Positions 1 to 10,225 are shown, counted from the stretch's first letter. The stretch: DNA of 61,243 nucleotides from Actinomycetota bacterium (GCA_018830645.1 JAHJSA010000032.1:1-61243), one strand, 5' to 3'. Notes: generated from the letters alone by a model not told the origin. A program made the numbers and translations.

Positions 1-102
1 ATCATTGTCAGGAAACCACTGAACGAACTCAGCCCACGTTCGCGGGTAGTCGTGACCCGCCACCGGATGCCCTCCCGTCTTGCCGCTCGTCTTGCCCACC
101 AC
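1..102 (-). CDS. IS1595-family transposase, N-terminal fragment cut by the window edge
   Basis: The 34 visible residues include the stretch HDYPRTWAEFVQWFPDND. It matches the usual opening of IS1595-group transposases (YPRTWxEFxxWF, normally followed by a zinc-binding CPxC segment that would lie outside this window). The reading frame is open to the edge. The start is taken as one of two adjacent GTG codons at 102 or 99. No good ribosome binding site precedes them, so the start is uncertain. The protein would be a DDE-type transposase acting on the element's own ends. Confidence 0.55.
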   Translation of the reverse strand, partial: MVGKTSGKTGGHPVAGHDYPRTWAEFVQWFPDND

Positions 103-158
103 TACATGTAGACATAGGTGGAGCTAAATGGATACCCCCTTAGCACTATTCGAGCCCC
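1..158 (-). mobile_element. Partial IS1595-family insertion sequence, terminal end
   Basis: The left edge of the window cuts an insertion sequence whose transposase reads leftward. On the minus strand the element seems to begin near 158 with GGGGCTCGAATAGTGCTAAG, followed by GGGGGTA, which resembles the terminal inverted repeats I know from IS1595-type elements. The other end lies outside the window, so neither the second repeat nor a target duplication can be seen. The proposed tip is only about 20 bp beyond the rpoD stop codon. The family call rests on the 34 visible transposase residues and the repeat-like end. Confidence 0.5.
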
Positions 159-178
159 TGATCAGCGGCGGCTGCGGA

Positions 179-1276
179 TCAGAGGAGGTCGCGCAGAGCT
201 TGGGCCTCCCGATAGTTCTTGAGCCGGTTGAGGGTCTTGGCCTCGACCTGACGGATGCGCTCGCGGGTGACCCCGAAGCGGGCGCCCACCTCTTCCAGAG
301 TGCGCGGTTGTTCTCCCCGCAGCCCGAAGCGCAGTTCGATGACCTTGCGCTCGCGGAGAGGCAGGGTCCCGAGCACCTTGAGCAGCTCCTCGCAGCGAAG
401 TTTCCGCAGGACTGCTTCGAGCGGCTCGTCGGCGTCGGAGTCTTCAACGAAATCGCCCAGCTCGGAATCGTCTTCCTCGCCGAGGGGGGTGGCCAGTGAC
501 ACCGCCTCCTGTGCGGCCTTCATGATCTCGCACACCTTCTCCGACGTGACGTTCATCTCGACGGCGATCTCGTCCACAGACGGCTCCCGACCGTTCCTCT
601 GGAGGAGCATGCGCTGGATGGCCTTCAGCTTGTTGATGGTCTCGACCATGTGGACAGGTACCCGGATGGTGCGGGCCTGATCGGCGATGGCCCGCGTGAT
701 GGCCTGACGGATCCACCAGGTGGCATACGTGGAGAACTTGAACCCGCGCTCGGGGTCGAACTTCTCGACCGCTCGAATGAGCCCCAGATTGCCCTCCTGG
801 ATCAGATCGAGGAAGAGCAACCCCCGCCCCACATACCTCTTGGCGATGGAGACCACGAGCCTCAGGTTGGCCTCGGTGAGCTGACGCTTCGCCTCCAGAT
901 CCCGCGCCTGGATGCGCCGGGCGAGCTCGATCTCTTTGTCCGCCTTGATGAGGGGCACCTTGCCGATCTCCTTCAGGTACTGGCGCACGGGGTCGCTCGC
1001 GGAGTGGTCGATCGCAAGATCCAGCTTGCTCAGGAACTCTTCTTCGCCCGAGTAGTCGTCATCCGCATCGTCGGTGTCGGCACCCTCTTCAGCGTAGACC
1101 ACGTCGAAGCCGGCATCGGCGAGGGCGCCGTAGAGGGTTTCCAGATCCTCCGCCGGCAGATCCGCGTCGCGCAGCGCCTGCCCGACCTCGGCCGTGCTCA
1201 AGAACCCCTGGTCGCGCCCGCGAGCCAGGAGTTGGCTGAAGACCCGATTCCCGGCGCCCGGGGTCTCGAGCGCCAC
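179..1276 (-). CDS. rpoD: Primary RNA polymerase sigma factor (sigma-70, RpoD/SigA)
   Basis: This housekeeping sigma factor of 365 residues directs RNA polymerase to -10/-35 promoters. A short acidic N-terminal region resembling region 1.1 (about 1-90) is followed by region 1.2 ([11 protein letters not shown], 95-105), region 2 (about 133-205, with [18 protein letters not shown] and the melting segment [10 protein letters not shown]), region 3 (about 210-290) and region 4 (about 300-355) with the helix-turn-helix [10 protein letters not shown]. The start is GTG, with GAAGG just upstream and only 2 nt after the dnaG stop, so the two genes are almost certainly co-transcribed. dnaG-rpoD is a conserved macromolecular-synthesis pairing. 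Confidence 0.97.
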   Translation of the reverse strand: MALETPGAGNRVFSQLLARGRDQGFLSTAEVGQALRDADLPAEDLETLYGALADAGFDVVYAEEGADTDDADDDYSGEEEFLSKLDLAIDHSASDPVRQYLKEIGKVPLIKADKEIELARRIQARDLEAKRQLTEANLRLVVSIAKRYVGRGLLFLDLIQEGNLGLIRAVEKFDPERGFKFSTYATWWIRQAITRAIADQARTIRVPVHMVETINKLKAIQRMLLQRNGREPSVDEIAVEMNVTSEKVCEIMKAAQEAVSLATPLGEEDDSELGDFVEDSDADEPLEAVLRKLRCEELLKVLGTLPLRERKVIELRFGLRGEQPRTLEEVGARFGVTRERIRQVEAKTLNRLKNYREAQALRDLL

Positions 1277-1278
1277 GC

Positions 1279-3105
1279 TTACCCTTCTTCCACGTTCGCC
1301 AGCATCGCCCGCACCTCGTGCTGAAGCTGTCCGAGCCGAACCAGACGCCGTTCCATCTCGACATCGCGTTCGCCCGACTCGAGTCGTGCGCTGAGTTGTT
1401 GTACCGCGCGGGCCAAGTGCTGCTCCTCGAGCCGCAGATGACGCTCGTGCAGCATCGCGCGCCCATACTCACCCACGTCAGACTCCACGGCGAGCCGCAC
1501 GAAGAAGCGGCCCAGTTCGGAATCGTCGCGCGCCAGATCGCGCAGCACCTGGGCCGGCGATGCGGAGAGGATCACCTCACGAAGACCCAAGAACGCCTCC
1601 CGGTGCAGCGGATCGACGAAGTGCTCCGAGTCGAGCTTGCCGAGGAGGCCGCGTGCCTCCTCAGGGTTGCTGAGCACGGCTATGAGGAACTCGCGCTCAA
1701 CGGTGGCTTCGGGCGAGCGCACCCGCTCACGATATGAGGGGACCGCCCGGACATCGGACCCCCGAGTCGACTGCGGCAAGGAGCCTCCGCGGCGGGGTGC
1801 CGCGGCGGTGACCCCGGGCTCGCGCACGAGGATCTCGACGTTCTCGGGACTCAGACGCAGCCGGTCTGCGATCAGCCGCACCTCTTCTTCTCGCTCCTTC
1901 GGCGACGAGGCCTTGGCCAGGATGGCACGCACCACGTCGAACGCCTGCACGCGACCCGCGGCACTTGCCGTGTCGGAAGACTCCAGCGCGCGGAGCAACT
2001 CGAAGCGGAGAATGGAGATGCGGCCTGCGGTCAATCTGCGCACGGCCTCCGCACCGCCCTTCTTCGCCACGTCGGCGGGATCCTCTCCGGGCGGCAGCGG
2101 CACGACCATAGCGCGCAGGGAACGGCTCCGGGCAAGCTCTCCCGACCTCTGGGCCGCCTCGATGCCGGCGCGATCTGCGTCGAACATGAAGTGCACGTTG
2201 GGCGTGAACCGGGAGAGAAGTCCGAGCTGACCGTCGGTGAGGGCCGTCCCCATGGAGGCCACGGCATTGCCGACACCGGCCTGTGCAAGGGCAAGGACGT
2301 CGGTGTAGCCCTCCACGATCAGCACCTCGTCGGAATCGGCGATTGCACGCCGCGCTTGAAAGAGGCCATACAGGAGGTGACCCTTCCTGTACACGGGCCC
2401 CTCGGGGGAGTTCAGGTACTTCGGGTTCTCGTCCCCGAGCGTCCGGCCCCCGAAACCCACCACGCGGCCGCGATGATCCACCAGCGGGAACATCAACCGA
2501 CCCCGGAATCGATCGTACGCCTTGTCCGATTGACGGATGAGGAGGCCGGCGGCCTCCATCTCTGCCTCGGTGTATCCCTCCTTGAGAGCGCGCCCGTGAA
2601 GCCCGCGCCAGCCTCCGGGAGCCAAGCCCACCCGGAACTGCTCGCACACCGCACGCTCGAGCCCTCGCGCTTCCAGATAGGCGCGCGCGGTCTCTCCCCC
2701 CTTGCTCTCCCACAGATAGCGTGAGTAGAACTCGGCGGTCTTGTCCAGCAGCGCGAGGAGGCGACGCTCGCCCGACCGGTCGCGATCGGAGCCGGTCTTG
2801 CCCTCCTCGTACTCCACGGGCACCGAGAAGCGCTCCCCGAGCTGTTCGACCGCCTCGGCGAACGAGAGGTTCTCAAGTCGCTGCACGAACGTGAAGACGT
2901 TGCCGCCCTCCCCGCATCCGAAACAGTAGTAGAGACCCTTGTCGGCGCTCACCGAGAACGATGGGGTCTTCTCCTGGTGGAACGGGCAGAGCCCGGAGTA
3001 GGTCGCGCCTCTTTTCCGCAGGCTCGTATAGCCGGACACCACGTCGACGATGTCGGCGGCGACGCCGACAGCCTCAACACTGTCGTCCTTGATGCGAGGG
3101 CTCAC
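1279..3105 (-). CDS. dnaG: DNA primase
   Basis: DnaG (608 residues from the chosen start) makes RNA primers at the replication fork. The N-terminal zinc ribbon is visible as CPFH...CFGC (Cys40, His43, Cys61, Cys64). The Toprim catalytic core follows with [10 protein letters not shown] and the acidic FMFDADRAG motif. The C-terminal part, which should bind helicase, is less conserved. I chose GTG at 3105 because AGGAG lies 4 nt upstream and translation then opens with [12 protein letters not shown], the normal family N-terminus. A longer reading from 3204 adds 33 residues without family character. Its stop is 2 nt before rpoD. Confidence 0.96.
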   Translation of the reverse strand: MSPRIKDDSVEAVGVAADIVDVVSGYTSLRKRGATYSGLCPFHQEKTPSFSVSADKGLYYCFGCGEGGNVFTFVQRLENLSFAEAVEQLGERFSVPVEYEEGKTGSDRDRSGERRLLALLDKTAEFYSRYLWESKGGETARAYLEARGLERAVCEQFRVGLAPGGWRGLHGRALKEGYTEAEMEAAGLLIRQSDKAYDRFRGRLMFPLVDHRGRVVGFGGRTLGDENPKYLNSPEGPVYRKGHLLYGLFQARRAIADSDEVLIVEGYTDVLALAQAGVGNAVASMGTALTDGQLGLLSRFTPNVHFMFDADRAGIEAAQRSGELARSRSLRAMVVPLPPGEDPADVAKKGGAEAVRRLTAGRISILRFELLRALESSDTASAAGRVQAFDVVRAILAKASSPKEREEEVRLIADRLRLSPENVEILVREPGVTAAAPRRGGSLPQSTRGSDVRAVPSYRERVRSPEATVEREFLIAVLSNPEEARGLLGKLDSEHFVDPLHREAFLGLREVILSASPAQVLRDLARDDSELGRFFVRLAVESDVGEYGRAMLHERHLRLEEQHLARAVQQLSARLESGERDVEMERRLVRLGQLQHEVRAMLANVEEG

Positions 3106-3179
3106 CGCGCTCCTCGATGCGAAAGGGTCTTCCCCTGTGGGAGAACGTGGTCTGAAGTAGGAAGAGTGAGGGCCGCGCG

Positions 3180-3188
3180 AGTATATCA
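3180..3188 (-). promoter_or_regulatory. Extended -10 promoter candidate for dnaG-rpoD
   Basis: In the 115-nt gap between dgt and dnaG the minus strand reads TGATATACT, an extended -10 (TGn followed by TATACT). It lies about 75 nt before the dnaG GTG. No good -35 is visible at 16-18 nt, as is usual for extended -10 promoters. Confidence 0.45.
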
Positions 3189-3220
3189 AAGCGCCCGGAT
3201 GCACGGACCCCCCACAGGAC

Positions 3221-4318
3221 TCAACGAGTCCAGGAACGCGGCACGAACCACTCGAAGAACACGCGCTCGGCGAAACGATCGGTCATACCCGCCACATGAT
3301 CGGTCACCGCGCGCACGAGTCGCGCCCGCTCGTCGGCATCGCCACCGGGGGCGAGGGGAGCGACGACGAGGGCAGGGTCGTCGAGCGGGATCAAGCCGGC
3401 GGGCGGCATCGAGCCGGCGGGCAGCTTCTCGGGATGCTCGAGCAGGTGGTGGAAGAGCCTCCCCACCAGGTCGCGGATACTGGCCCCACCGCTCTCCTCG
3501 ATGGAGCGCGGGTACACCCGCTCGAACAGGAACCCCCGCAGCGCGGCCATAGACGACGCTACCGCCGGACTCTGGCGGATGGCGCCGACGCGGTCACTCT
3601 CGTCCACGAGGTCGTGCACCAACGCGTCGATACGCTCCGATCCCGTCGCGCCCAGCGTCGCCACGGCTACCGGGGGAAGGTCAGCCACGGTGATCAGGCC
3701 GGCGCGCACGGCGTCGTCGATATCGTGGTTGATGTAGGCGACGCGGTCGCAGATGCGCACGATGGCCGCCTCGAGGGTGGCGGGCTCGCCTGCGCCCGTG
3801 TGGTGCAGGATGCCGTCGCGCACTTCCCAGGTGAGGTTGAGGCCGCGACCTTCGTCCTCCAGCACCTCCACCACCCGCAGGCTCTGCTCGTTGTGGCGGA
3901 AGCCCGCGTATCCGAGGTCGCGCAGCACCGCGTCGAGGGCGTCCTCGCCGGCGTGACCGAAGGGCGTGTGTCCGAGGTCGTGACCCAGGGCGACGGCCTC
4001 GGTGAGGTCTTCGTTCAGGCGAAGGGCGCGCGCGGCGGTGCGGGCGATGCCCGACACCTCCAACGTGTGGGTGAGCCTGGTGCGATAGTGGTCGCCCTCG
4101 GGCGAGATGAACACCTGGGTCTTGTGCTTGAGGCGGCGGAACGCCTTGCTGTGCACGATGCGGTCGCGGTCGCGCTGATAGGGCGTCCGCACCGAACAGG
4201 GAGCGTCGTCGGCATGCTCCCTCCCGCGGGAGGCGGAGGAGCGCTGGGCGAGCGGCGAGAGCCCGGCCTCGAAGGCCTCGGCGGAGATCCGTACGCGGCC
4301 GGGCGTCTCTCGCTTCAT
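3221..4318 (-). CDS. dgt: Deoxyguanosinetriphosphate triphosphohydrolase-like protein (HD domain)
   Basis: This 365-residue HD-superfamily phosphohydrolase would cleave dNTPs to deoxynucleoside and triphosphate, affecting nucleotide pools. The metal-binding residues are readable as RTRLTHTLEVSG (His84), LGHDLGHTPFGH (His113, Asp114, His117) and a later Asp in IVRICDRVAYINHDIDD. The family signature RRLKHKTQVF (61-70) is also present. Length fits the actinobacterial dGTPase-like group, which is shorter than E. coli Dgt. It lies 39 nt after ppdK and about 115 nt before dnaG in a same-strand row. No strong Shine-Dalgarno precedes the ATG. Substrate preference cannot be told from sequence. Confidence 0.93.
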   Translation of the reverse strand: MKRETPGRVRISAEAFEAGLSPLAQRSSASRGREHADDAPCSVRTPYQRDRDRIVHSKAFRRLKHKTQVFISPEGDHYRTRLTHTLEVSGIARTAARALRLNEDLTEAVALGHDLGHTPFGHAGEDALDAVLRDLGYAGFRHNEQSLRVVEVLEDEGRGLNLTWEVRDGILHHTGAGEPATLEAAIVRICDRVAYINHDIDDAVRAGLITVADLPPVAVATLGATGSERIDALVHDLVDESDRVGAIRQSPAVASSMAALRGFLFERVYPRSIEESGGASIRDLVGRLFHHLLEHPEKLPAGSMPPAGLIPLDDPALVVAPLAPGGDADERARLVRAVTDHVAGMTDRFAERVFFEWFVPRSWTR

Positions 4319-4357
4319 CGCAGGGTCGGTCGGCGGCCCCCGCAGGGCTGCCCGACC

Positions 4358-7024
4358 TCAGTCTCCTTGGGCCGTCGCGCCCGCTTCCTCCAGCACAGCC
4401 TGCGCTGCCGCGAGGCGGGCGATGGGCACCCGGTACGGGCTGCAACTCACGTAGTCGAGCCCCACCCGATGACAGAACTTCACGCTGCTGGGCTCACCGC
4501 CGTGCTCGCCGCAGATGCCCAGCTTGATGTCGGGCTTGACCGCACGGCTCTTCTCCACGGCCATCGCGACCAGCTGACCCACGCCACCCTGATCGAGCTT
4601 CTCGAACGGATTGTCTTTCAGGACGTCGGTCTGGATGTAGTACGTGAGGAACTTCCCTTCGGCGTCGTCACGTGAGAACCCGAGCGCCGTCTGAGTGAGG
4701 TCGTTCGTGCCGAAGCTGAAGAAGTCGGCGTATGGGGCGATCTCGTCGGCGGTGACGGCCGCGCGGGGCAGCTCGATCATCGTACCTACCTTGTATGCGA
4801 CGGAGGCCGCGCGCTCGGCCAGCACCTCTTCCGCGATCTTGACCGTGAGGTCCCGCATGATCTCGAGTTCCTTGGCGAACCCTACGAGCGGGATCATGAT
4901 CTCGACGATGGGCGCCTCGCCCAACTCGGTGGCCACGTCGCAGGCGGCCTCCATGATGGCGCGCGCCTGCATGCCGTAGATCTCGGGATACTGTATTCCC
5001 AAGCGACAGCCGCGGGTGCCCAGCATGGGGTTCATCTCGTGCAACACCTTGACCTTCGCGGCAAGGGCTTCCTTCTCGGCGATCTCGTCGACCGTGGCGC
5101 CCGTATGCTTCATGCGCTCCAGCTCGACCATGAGTCCGGTGTAGTCGGGGAGGAACTCGTGCAGCGGCGGGTCGAGAAGGCGGATGGTCACCGGCAGGCC
5201 GGCCATGGCCCGGAAGATGCCGTCGAAGTCGTCGCGCTGGAAAGGGAGCAGCTTGGCAAGGTGCGCTTCCCGCTCCTCGGTGCTGTCGGACATGATCATG
5301 GCCCGCACATGGGGCAGGCGGTCTTCCTGCATGAACATGTGCTCGGTCCGGCAAAGCCCGATGCCCTCGGCGCCGAACTCGCGGGCCTTGGTAGAGTCCT
5401 CGGGCGTGTCGGCGTTGGTGCGAACGCCGAGGCGGCGCACCTCGTCGGCCCAGCCGAGCACGATCTCGAAGTTCTTGTCGATCTGAGGCGGCACCAACTC
5501 CACCGTGCCCACGATCACCTGGCCGGTGGTGCCGTCCATGGTGATCCAGTCACCCTCCTTCACCACCGTGTCGCCTACCGAGAAGCAACGAGCAGCCATG
5601 TCGATCTTGATCTCGGACGCGCCGGCGATGCAGGGCTTGCCCATACCGCGCGCTACGACAGCCGCGTGTGAAGTCATACCGCCGTGGCTGGTGATGACGC
5701 CCTGCGCCTTGACCAGACCGTGGATGTCGTCGGGATTGGTCTCCCAGCGGACGAGGATGACCTTCTCGCCCTTGTCGCCACGCGACTCGGCCGTGTCGGC
5801 GTCGAACACCACCTCACCCACGGCCGCGCCGGGAGACGCGTTCAGGCCCTTGGTGAGCGCGTCGAACGAGGCGGACGAGTCGAGGCGAGGGTGCATCATC
5901 TGGTCGAGGGCGGCGGGGTCGACGCGCATGAGCGCCTCTTCCTTCGTGATCAGGCCCTCTTCCACCATGTCTACCGCGGTGCGAAGTGCCGCGGCCGCGG
6001 TTCGCTTGCCGCTACGCGTCTGGAGCATGTACAGCGTGCTGTCCTCGATCGTGAACTCGATGTCCTGCATGTCACGGTAGTGCGACTCGAGCGTCCCGCG
6101 GATGGCCACGAGCTGGTCGTAGGCGGCGGGCATGACGTCGCGCATCTCCTCGAGCGGGCGGGGATGGCGCACGCCGGCGACCACGTCCTCGCCCTGAGCG
6201 TTCATGAGAAACTCGCCGTAGAAGCGGTTCTCACCGGTGGAAGGGTCGCGCGTGAAGGCCACTCCCGTGCCCGAGGTGTCGCCCTTGTTCCCGAACACCA
6301 TCGACTGCACGTTGACCGCGGTGCCCAAGTCGTCGGGGATGCCGTGGATCTTGCGGTACACCCGCGCACGATGGTTGCCCCAGCTGCGGAACACCGCCTG
6401 GATGGCCAGGTGGAGCTGCTCGACGGTGCCGGTGGGGAAACCGTAGCCGGTGTGCGAATCGACGATCGCCTTGAAACGATCCGTGAGGTCCTTGAGGTCG
6501 TCAGCGGTGAGGTCGGTGTCCTCCACGGCGCCCACCGCCCGCTTCTTCGCGATGAGCGCGTCCTCGAAGTGCTGCGAGTCGACGCCCATGACCACGTCAC
6601 CGAACATCTGGATGAAGCGGCGGTACGAGTCGTACGCGAAACGGGGGTTCCCGGTGGCGGCCGCCATGCCCTCGACGGTGTCGTCGTTCAGCCCGAGGTT
6701 GAGCACCGTGTCCATCATGCCCGGCATGGAGACCACCGCGCCCGAGCGCACCGACACCAGGAGCGAGTTCGCCGGGTCGCCGAAGCCCTTGCCCGTGACC
6801 TTCTCGAGGGTGGCCAGGTGGGCCGCTATCTCCGCCTCGAGGCCGTCGGGGAACGCGCCGCACTTCCCGTATTCGACACACGCCTGGGTGGTGACGATGA
6901 AACCAGGAGGGACGGGGATGCCGATGCCGGTCATATCGGCGAGGTTGGCTCCCTTCCCGCCCAACAGGGGTTTCAGATCGGCTCGACCTTCGGAAAAATC
7001 GTACACGTATTTCGTATCATCCAT
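4358..7024 (-). CDS. ppdK: Pyruvate, phosphate dikinase
   Basis: PPDK (888 residues) interconverts pyruvate + ATP + Pi with phosphoenolpyruvate + AMP + PPi. It serves gluconeogenesis or PPi-linked glycolysis. The nucleotide-binding domain opens with LKPLLGGKGANLADM. The swivelling domain carries the phosphorylated histidine in GGMTSHAAVVARGMGKPC. The C-terminal TIM barrel ends with DYVSCSPYRVP, which holds the catalytic cysteine. ATG at 7024 was chosen because AAGGAG lies 10 nt upstream and the following MDDTKYVYDFSEG is the family N-terminus. The open frame continues 135 codons further upstream without family similarity and across the promoter. A good promoter lies upstream. Confidence 0.97.
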   Translation of the reverse strand: MDDTKYVYDFSEGRADLKPLLGGKGANLADMTGIGIPVPPGFIVTTQACVEYGKCGAFPDGLEAEIAAHLATLEKVTGKGFGDPANSLLVSVRSGAVVSMPGMMDTVLNLGLNDDTVEGMAAATGNPRFAYDSYRRFIQMFGDVVMGVDSQHFEDALIAKKRAVGAVEDTDLTADDLKDLTDRFKAIVDSHTGYGFPTGTVEQLHLAIQAVFRSWGNHRARVYRKIHGIPDDLGTAVNVQSMVFGNKGDTSGTGVAFTRDPSTGENRFYGEFLMNAQGEDVVAGVRHPRPLEEMRDVMPAAYDQLVAIRGTLESHYRDMQDIEFTIEDSTLYMLQTRSGKRTAAAALRTAVDMVEEGLITKEEALMRVDPAALDQMMHPRLDSSASFDALTKGLNASPGAAVGEVVFDADTAESRGDKGEKVILVRWETNPDDIHGLVKAQGVITSHGGMTSHAAVVARGMGKPCIAGASEIKIDMAARCFSVGDTVVKEGDWITMDGTTGQVIVGTVELVPPQIDKNFEIVLGWADEVRRLGVRTNADTPEDSTKAREFGAEGIGLCRTEHMFMQEDRLPHVRAMIMSDSTEEREAHLAKLLPFQRDDFDGIFRAMAGLPVTIRLLDPPLHEFLPDYTGLMVELERMKHTGATVDEIAEKEALAAKVKVLHEMNPMLGTRGCRLGIQYPEIYGMQARAIMEAACDVATELGEAPIVEIMIPLVGFAKELEIMRDLTVKIAEEVLAERAASVAYKVGTMIELPRAAVTADEIAPYADFFSFGTNDLTQTALGFSRDDAEGKFLTYYIQTDVLKDNPFEKLDQGGVGQLVAMAVEKSRAVKPDIKLGICGEHGGEPSSVKFCHRVGLDYVSCSPYRVPIARLAAAQAVLEEAGATAQGD

Positions 7025-7096
7025 GTGGGAATTTCTCCTTAGGAACCCTCGACATAAGCTGCGCCGGATGACGAAGCCCCCCACGGGGGCCGGGCC

Positions 7097-7125
7097 ATTG
7101 TATCGGAGGGGCGAGAGCTTGTGAA
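7097..7125 (-). promoter_or_regulatory. Sigma-70 promoter of ppdK with overlapping palindrome
   Basis: On the minus strand TTCACA (7120-7125) and TACAAT (7097-7102) are separated by exactly 17 nt, a strong housekeeping-type promoter pointing at ppdK. The perfect inverted repeat AGCTT-GTG-AAGCT (7116-7128) overlaps the -35 and could be an operator. A GC-rich hairpin (about 7076-7090) lies in the leader. Confidence 0.65.
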
Positions 7126-7206
7126 GCTTGAAACAGGCGCCGGGGTCGCGTATCACCGGCCGCCGTACTGCCGCCGTACTGCCGCCCGCCCACCCAGGGC
7201 TCCCGC

Positions 7207-9294
7207 CTACCCCTGAAGCAGCTCCAGATGGGCCGCGCGCCGCACGGTAACGGCGACGGAGGCCAGCAGGCGCAACCTGTTCAGCCGGACCGCCTCGTCG
7301 TCGGCCATGACCAGCACGTCTTGGAAGAAGCGGTCGACCGCCGGCCGCAGCGTCGCGAGTGCAACGAGGACGTCGTGATGCTCGCCGGCGGAAGACAGCT
7401 CCGCGGCACGGGCGTCGACCGCCAGCCACGCTTCGTATAGGGCGCCCTCCGCATCTTCCCGGAAGAGCGCCGGGTCTACGGGAACCCCCGCGGCGTCCTC
7501 AGGCAGCTTCTTCGCCAGGTTCGACGGACGGGTGGCCGTGACCACGAGATCGTCCCAGCCTTCGCTCTCCCGGAAGGCGGCGAGCGCCGCCGCCCGCTTA
7601 CGCACCGCGGCGAAGACGTCGGACGTGGGAAGAGCGGCCTCGACCGCGTCGCGGGCGATATCGTTGTCGGTGAGGAACTTGGCCAGACGCTCCTTGACGA
7701 ACTCGGTGGCTTCGGCGATCACACGCTCGGCGCCCACCAGCCCGGGGAAACGCTCGAGCCCGGCGTATGCGGCGCTCACCAGAGCGCGCACGTCGTACTC
7801 GAAGCCGTGCATGAACGAGATCGTCACCATGCCCATGGCGGCACGGCGCAACCCGTAGGGGTCCTTGGAGCCCGAAGGCGGTTCGCCGCAGGCGAAGGCC
7901 GCCACCACGTTATCCACCTTCTCGGCCGTGGCCAACAACGCCCCGGCGACGGTGCGGGGCGGGTCGCCTCCGGCCGCGTCGGGTAGGTACTGCTCGCGGA
8001 TGGCCTGCGCCACATCGGCGGGGAACTCCTCGATGCGGGCGTAGGTCTCCCCCATAGCCCCTTCGAGGTCGGCGAACTCGCGCACCATCACCGACACCTG
8101 GTCGGCCTTGGCCAGGCGGGCCGCCTCCAAGGCGTGCGCGGCCGCGTCGGCAGCTACGCCCGTGACGCCGGCCAGATAGTCCGTCAGAGCGACAACGCGA
8201 GCGGTCTTGTCGGCCATCGTCCCTATCTTCACGTGGAACACGACTCGGTCGAGCCCAAGGGCCATCTGCTCCAAGCCCATGGCCAGATCCTTGTCGAACG
8301 AGAACTCCGCGTCCTCGATCCGTCCCCGCAACACGCGCTCGTTGCCGGCCGTGATCTGGTCTGCGAAGGCGGGGTCACCGTTCGAGACGTAGAGGAAAGT
8401 GCAATCGAGTGCGCCGTCGGCGTCGAGGAGTGGGAAGTACCGCTGATGCGACTGCATGGCGGTGACGAGCACGTCCTCGGGCAGCCGCAGATGCTGTTCC
8501 CCGAAGGCTCCCCACAGCACCGAAGGCCACTCCACCAGGTGAAGCACCTCGTGCAGCTTGTCCATGGGATCGGCCCAGGAGAGCGCACGCTCGCCCGCGA
8601 GCCTGTCGAGCTCGGCCCGCAGGAACGCCTCGCGCTCCTCGTGGTTCACCATCACCTTCACCGAGCGCATGGCCTCCACGTAGCCGGCGGGCGACGCCAG
8701 CTGCACGTCGTCGCCGAGCCAACGGTGCCCACGGCTGGCGCGGCCCGAGGCGACGCCCACCACCTCGAACGGCACCACGTCGTCACCGAATAGGGCCACC
8801 AGCCAGCGCATGGGGCGGGAGAAGCGGAGTTCCTTCGACCCCCAACGCATGTTCTTCGGGAAGTACATGTCGCGCACGATCTTGGCGCAGATCTCAGGAA
8901 GGAGATCGGACGTGGGCCGCCCACCAGAGCGGGACACCGCGAACACGAAGCTGCGGCCGTTCTCCTCGCGCACCTGCAGGTCTTCCACGACCACACCCCG
9001 GGCGCGGGCGAACCCGACGGCCGCGGGAGTGGCGGCTCCCTGCGCGTCGAACGCCGCCTCGACGGACGGCCCGCGCTGGGCGTTCTCGCGGGGCGTTTGC
9101 ATCTCGGGCATCGCCTCCACGAGGACGGCGATGCGACGCGGCGACACCATGACCCGCAACGACTGAGGGGCAAGGTCGATGTCGGCGGCGGCGAACAGAC
9201 CGGCGGCGCGTTCGGGCAAGAGCCGCAGCACGGCAGCGCAGGCCGAAGCGGGGAGCTCCTCCACGCCTATCTCGAGCAGGAAGTCGCGCGCCAT
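7207..9294 (-). CDS. glyS: Glycine--tRNA ligase, beta subunit
   Basis: The beta subunit (695 residues) of the tetrameric bacterial GlyRS recognises tRNA-Gly. The typical opening ARDFLLEIGVEELPA begins at the ATG at 9294, one nt after the glyQ stop, so the pair is translationally coupled. Internal family landmarks include SRPMRWLVALFGDDVVPF, RGHRWLG and SHQRYFPLLDADG. The C-terminal anticodon-binding part ends in LNRLRLLASV near residue 680. The frame stays open a further 114 codons upstream inside glyQ, but that extension is out-of-frame glyQ sequence and not coding. glyQS rather than class IIa single-chain GlyRS is a lineage marker among Actinomycetota. Confidence 0.96.
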   Translation of the reverse strand: MARDFLLEIGVEELPASACAAVLRLLPERAAGLFAAADIDLAPQSLRVMVSPRRIAVLVEAMPEMQTPRENAQRGPSVEAAFDAQGAATPAAVGFARARGVVVEDLQVREENGRSFVFAVSRSGGRPTSDLLPEICAKIVRDMYFPKNMRWGSKELRFSRPMRWLVALFGDDVVPFEVVGVASGRASRGHRWLGDDVQLASPAGYVEAMRSVKVMVNHEEREAFLRAELDRLAGERALSWADPMDKLHEVLHLVEWPSVLWGAFGEQHLRLPEDVLVTAMQSHQRYFPLLDADGALDCTFLYVSNGDPAFADQITAGNERVLRGRIEDAEFSFDKDLAMGLEQMALGLDRVVFHVKIGTMADKTARVVALTDYLAGVTGVAADAAAHALEAARLAKADQVSVMVREFADLEGAMGETYARIEEFPADVAQAIREQYLPDAAGGDPPRTVAGALLATAEKVDNVVAAFACGEPPSGSKDPYGLRRAAMGMVTISFMHGFEYDVRALVSAAYAGLERFPGLVGAERVIAEATEFVKERLAKFLTDNDIARDAVEAALPTSDVFAAVRKRAAALAAFRESEGWDDLVVTATRPSNLAKKLPEDAAGVPVDPALFREDAEGALYEAWLAVDARAAELSSAGEHHDVLVALATLRPAVDRFFQDVLVMADDEAVRLNRLRLLASVAVTVRRAAHLELLQG

Positions 9295-9295
9295 T

Positions 9296-10225
9296 TCAGG
9301 CCTCCTTCCCGGTCGCGGAGGGGACGTCGGAGGCGGAGCCGGTGTCAGGGCTCGACGCCGCGCGCCGCTCTTCCAGTTGCACCACGTAGAGTTCGGCCAC
9401 GCGCCGGGCGATAGTGCGCACCCGGGCGATGTAGCCGGTGCGCTCGGTGACGCTGATGGCGCCGCGGGCATCGAGCAGGTTGAACGTGTGGGAGCACTTG
9501 AGCACGAAGTCGTACGCCGGCATGACCAACCCCCGGGCCAGACAGCTCTCGCACTCCTGCTCGTAGTCGGTGAAGTGGCGCTGCAGCATGGAGACGTTGG
9601 AGGTATCGAAGTTGTAGGCCGACCACTGCGCTTCATTCACCCGATGCACGTCGCCGTAGGTGACTCCGGGCACCCACACCAGGTCGAATGCGCTGCCGAC
9701 CCCCTGCAGGTACATGGCCAGTCTCTCGGTGCCGTAGGTGAGTTCCACGCTGATCGGGTCGAGGTCGATACCGCCCACCTGCTGGAAGTAGGTGAACTGC
9801 GTCGCCTCCATCCCGTCGATCCAGACCTCCCAGCCGAGACCCCAGGCACCCAGCGTGGGCGACTCCCAGTCGTCTTCCACGAAGCGCACGTCGTGCTCGG
9901 CCAGCCTGATGCCTAGATGCTCGAGCGAGGCGAGGTAGAGGTCTTGGATGTCGTCCGGAGCGGGCTTGAGGATCACCTGGTACTGATAGTAGTGGCCCAA
10001 CCGGTAAGGGTTCTCGCCGTAGCGCCCGTCGGTGGGCCGGATCGAGGGCTCCACGTATGCCACGTTCCACGGGTCGGGACCCAAGGCGCGCAAGAAGGTG
10101 GCCGGGTTGAAGGTGCCCGCTCCCACCTCGGTGTGGTACGGGTGCCAGATGACGCAACCTTTGTCGGCCCAGAAGCTCTCCAGGCCCAGGAGGACGTCTT
10201 GGAACGTGGGTCTCTCTTTGCTCAC
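9296..10225 (-). CDS. glyQ: Glycine--tRNA ligase, alpha subunit
   Basis: The alpha subunit (309 residues) carries the class II catalytic core that forms glycyl-adenylate. Diagnostic segments are [18 protein letters not shown] near the N-terminus, [34 protein letters not shown]-like sequence (here [13 protein letters not shown]), and [15 protein letters not shown]. The start is GTG at 10225 with GAGAGG five nt upstream. The C-terminus is about 20 residues longer than most family members and hydrophilic. I looked for a glycine T-box or riboswitch in the 190-nt upstream gap and saw none. Confidence 0.96.
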   Translation of the reverse strand: MSKERPTFQDVLLGLESFWADKGCVIWHPYHTEVGAGTFNPATFLRALGPDPWNVAYVEPSIRPTDGRYGENPYRLGHYYQYQVILKPAPDDIQDLYLASLEHLGIRLAEHDVRFVEDDWESPTLGAWGLGWEVWIDGMEATQFTYFQQVGGIDLDPISVELTYGTERLAMYLQGVGSAFDLVWVPGVTYGDVHRVNEAQWSAYNFDTSNVSMLQRHFTDYEQECESCLARGLVMPAYDFVLKCSHTFNLLDARGAISVTERTGYIARVRTIARRVAELYVVQLEERRAASSPDTGSASDVPSATGKEA

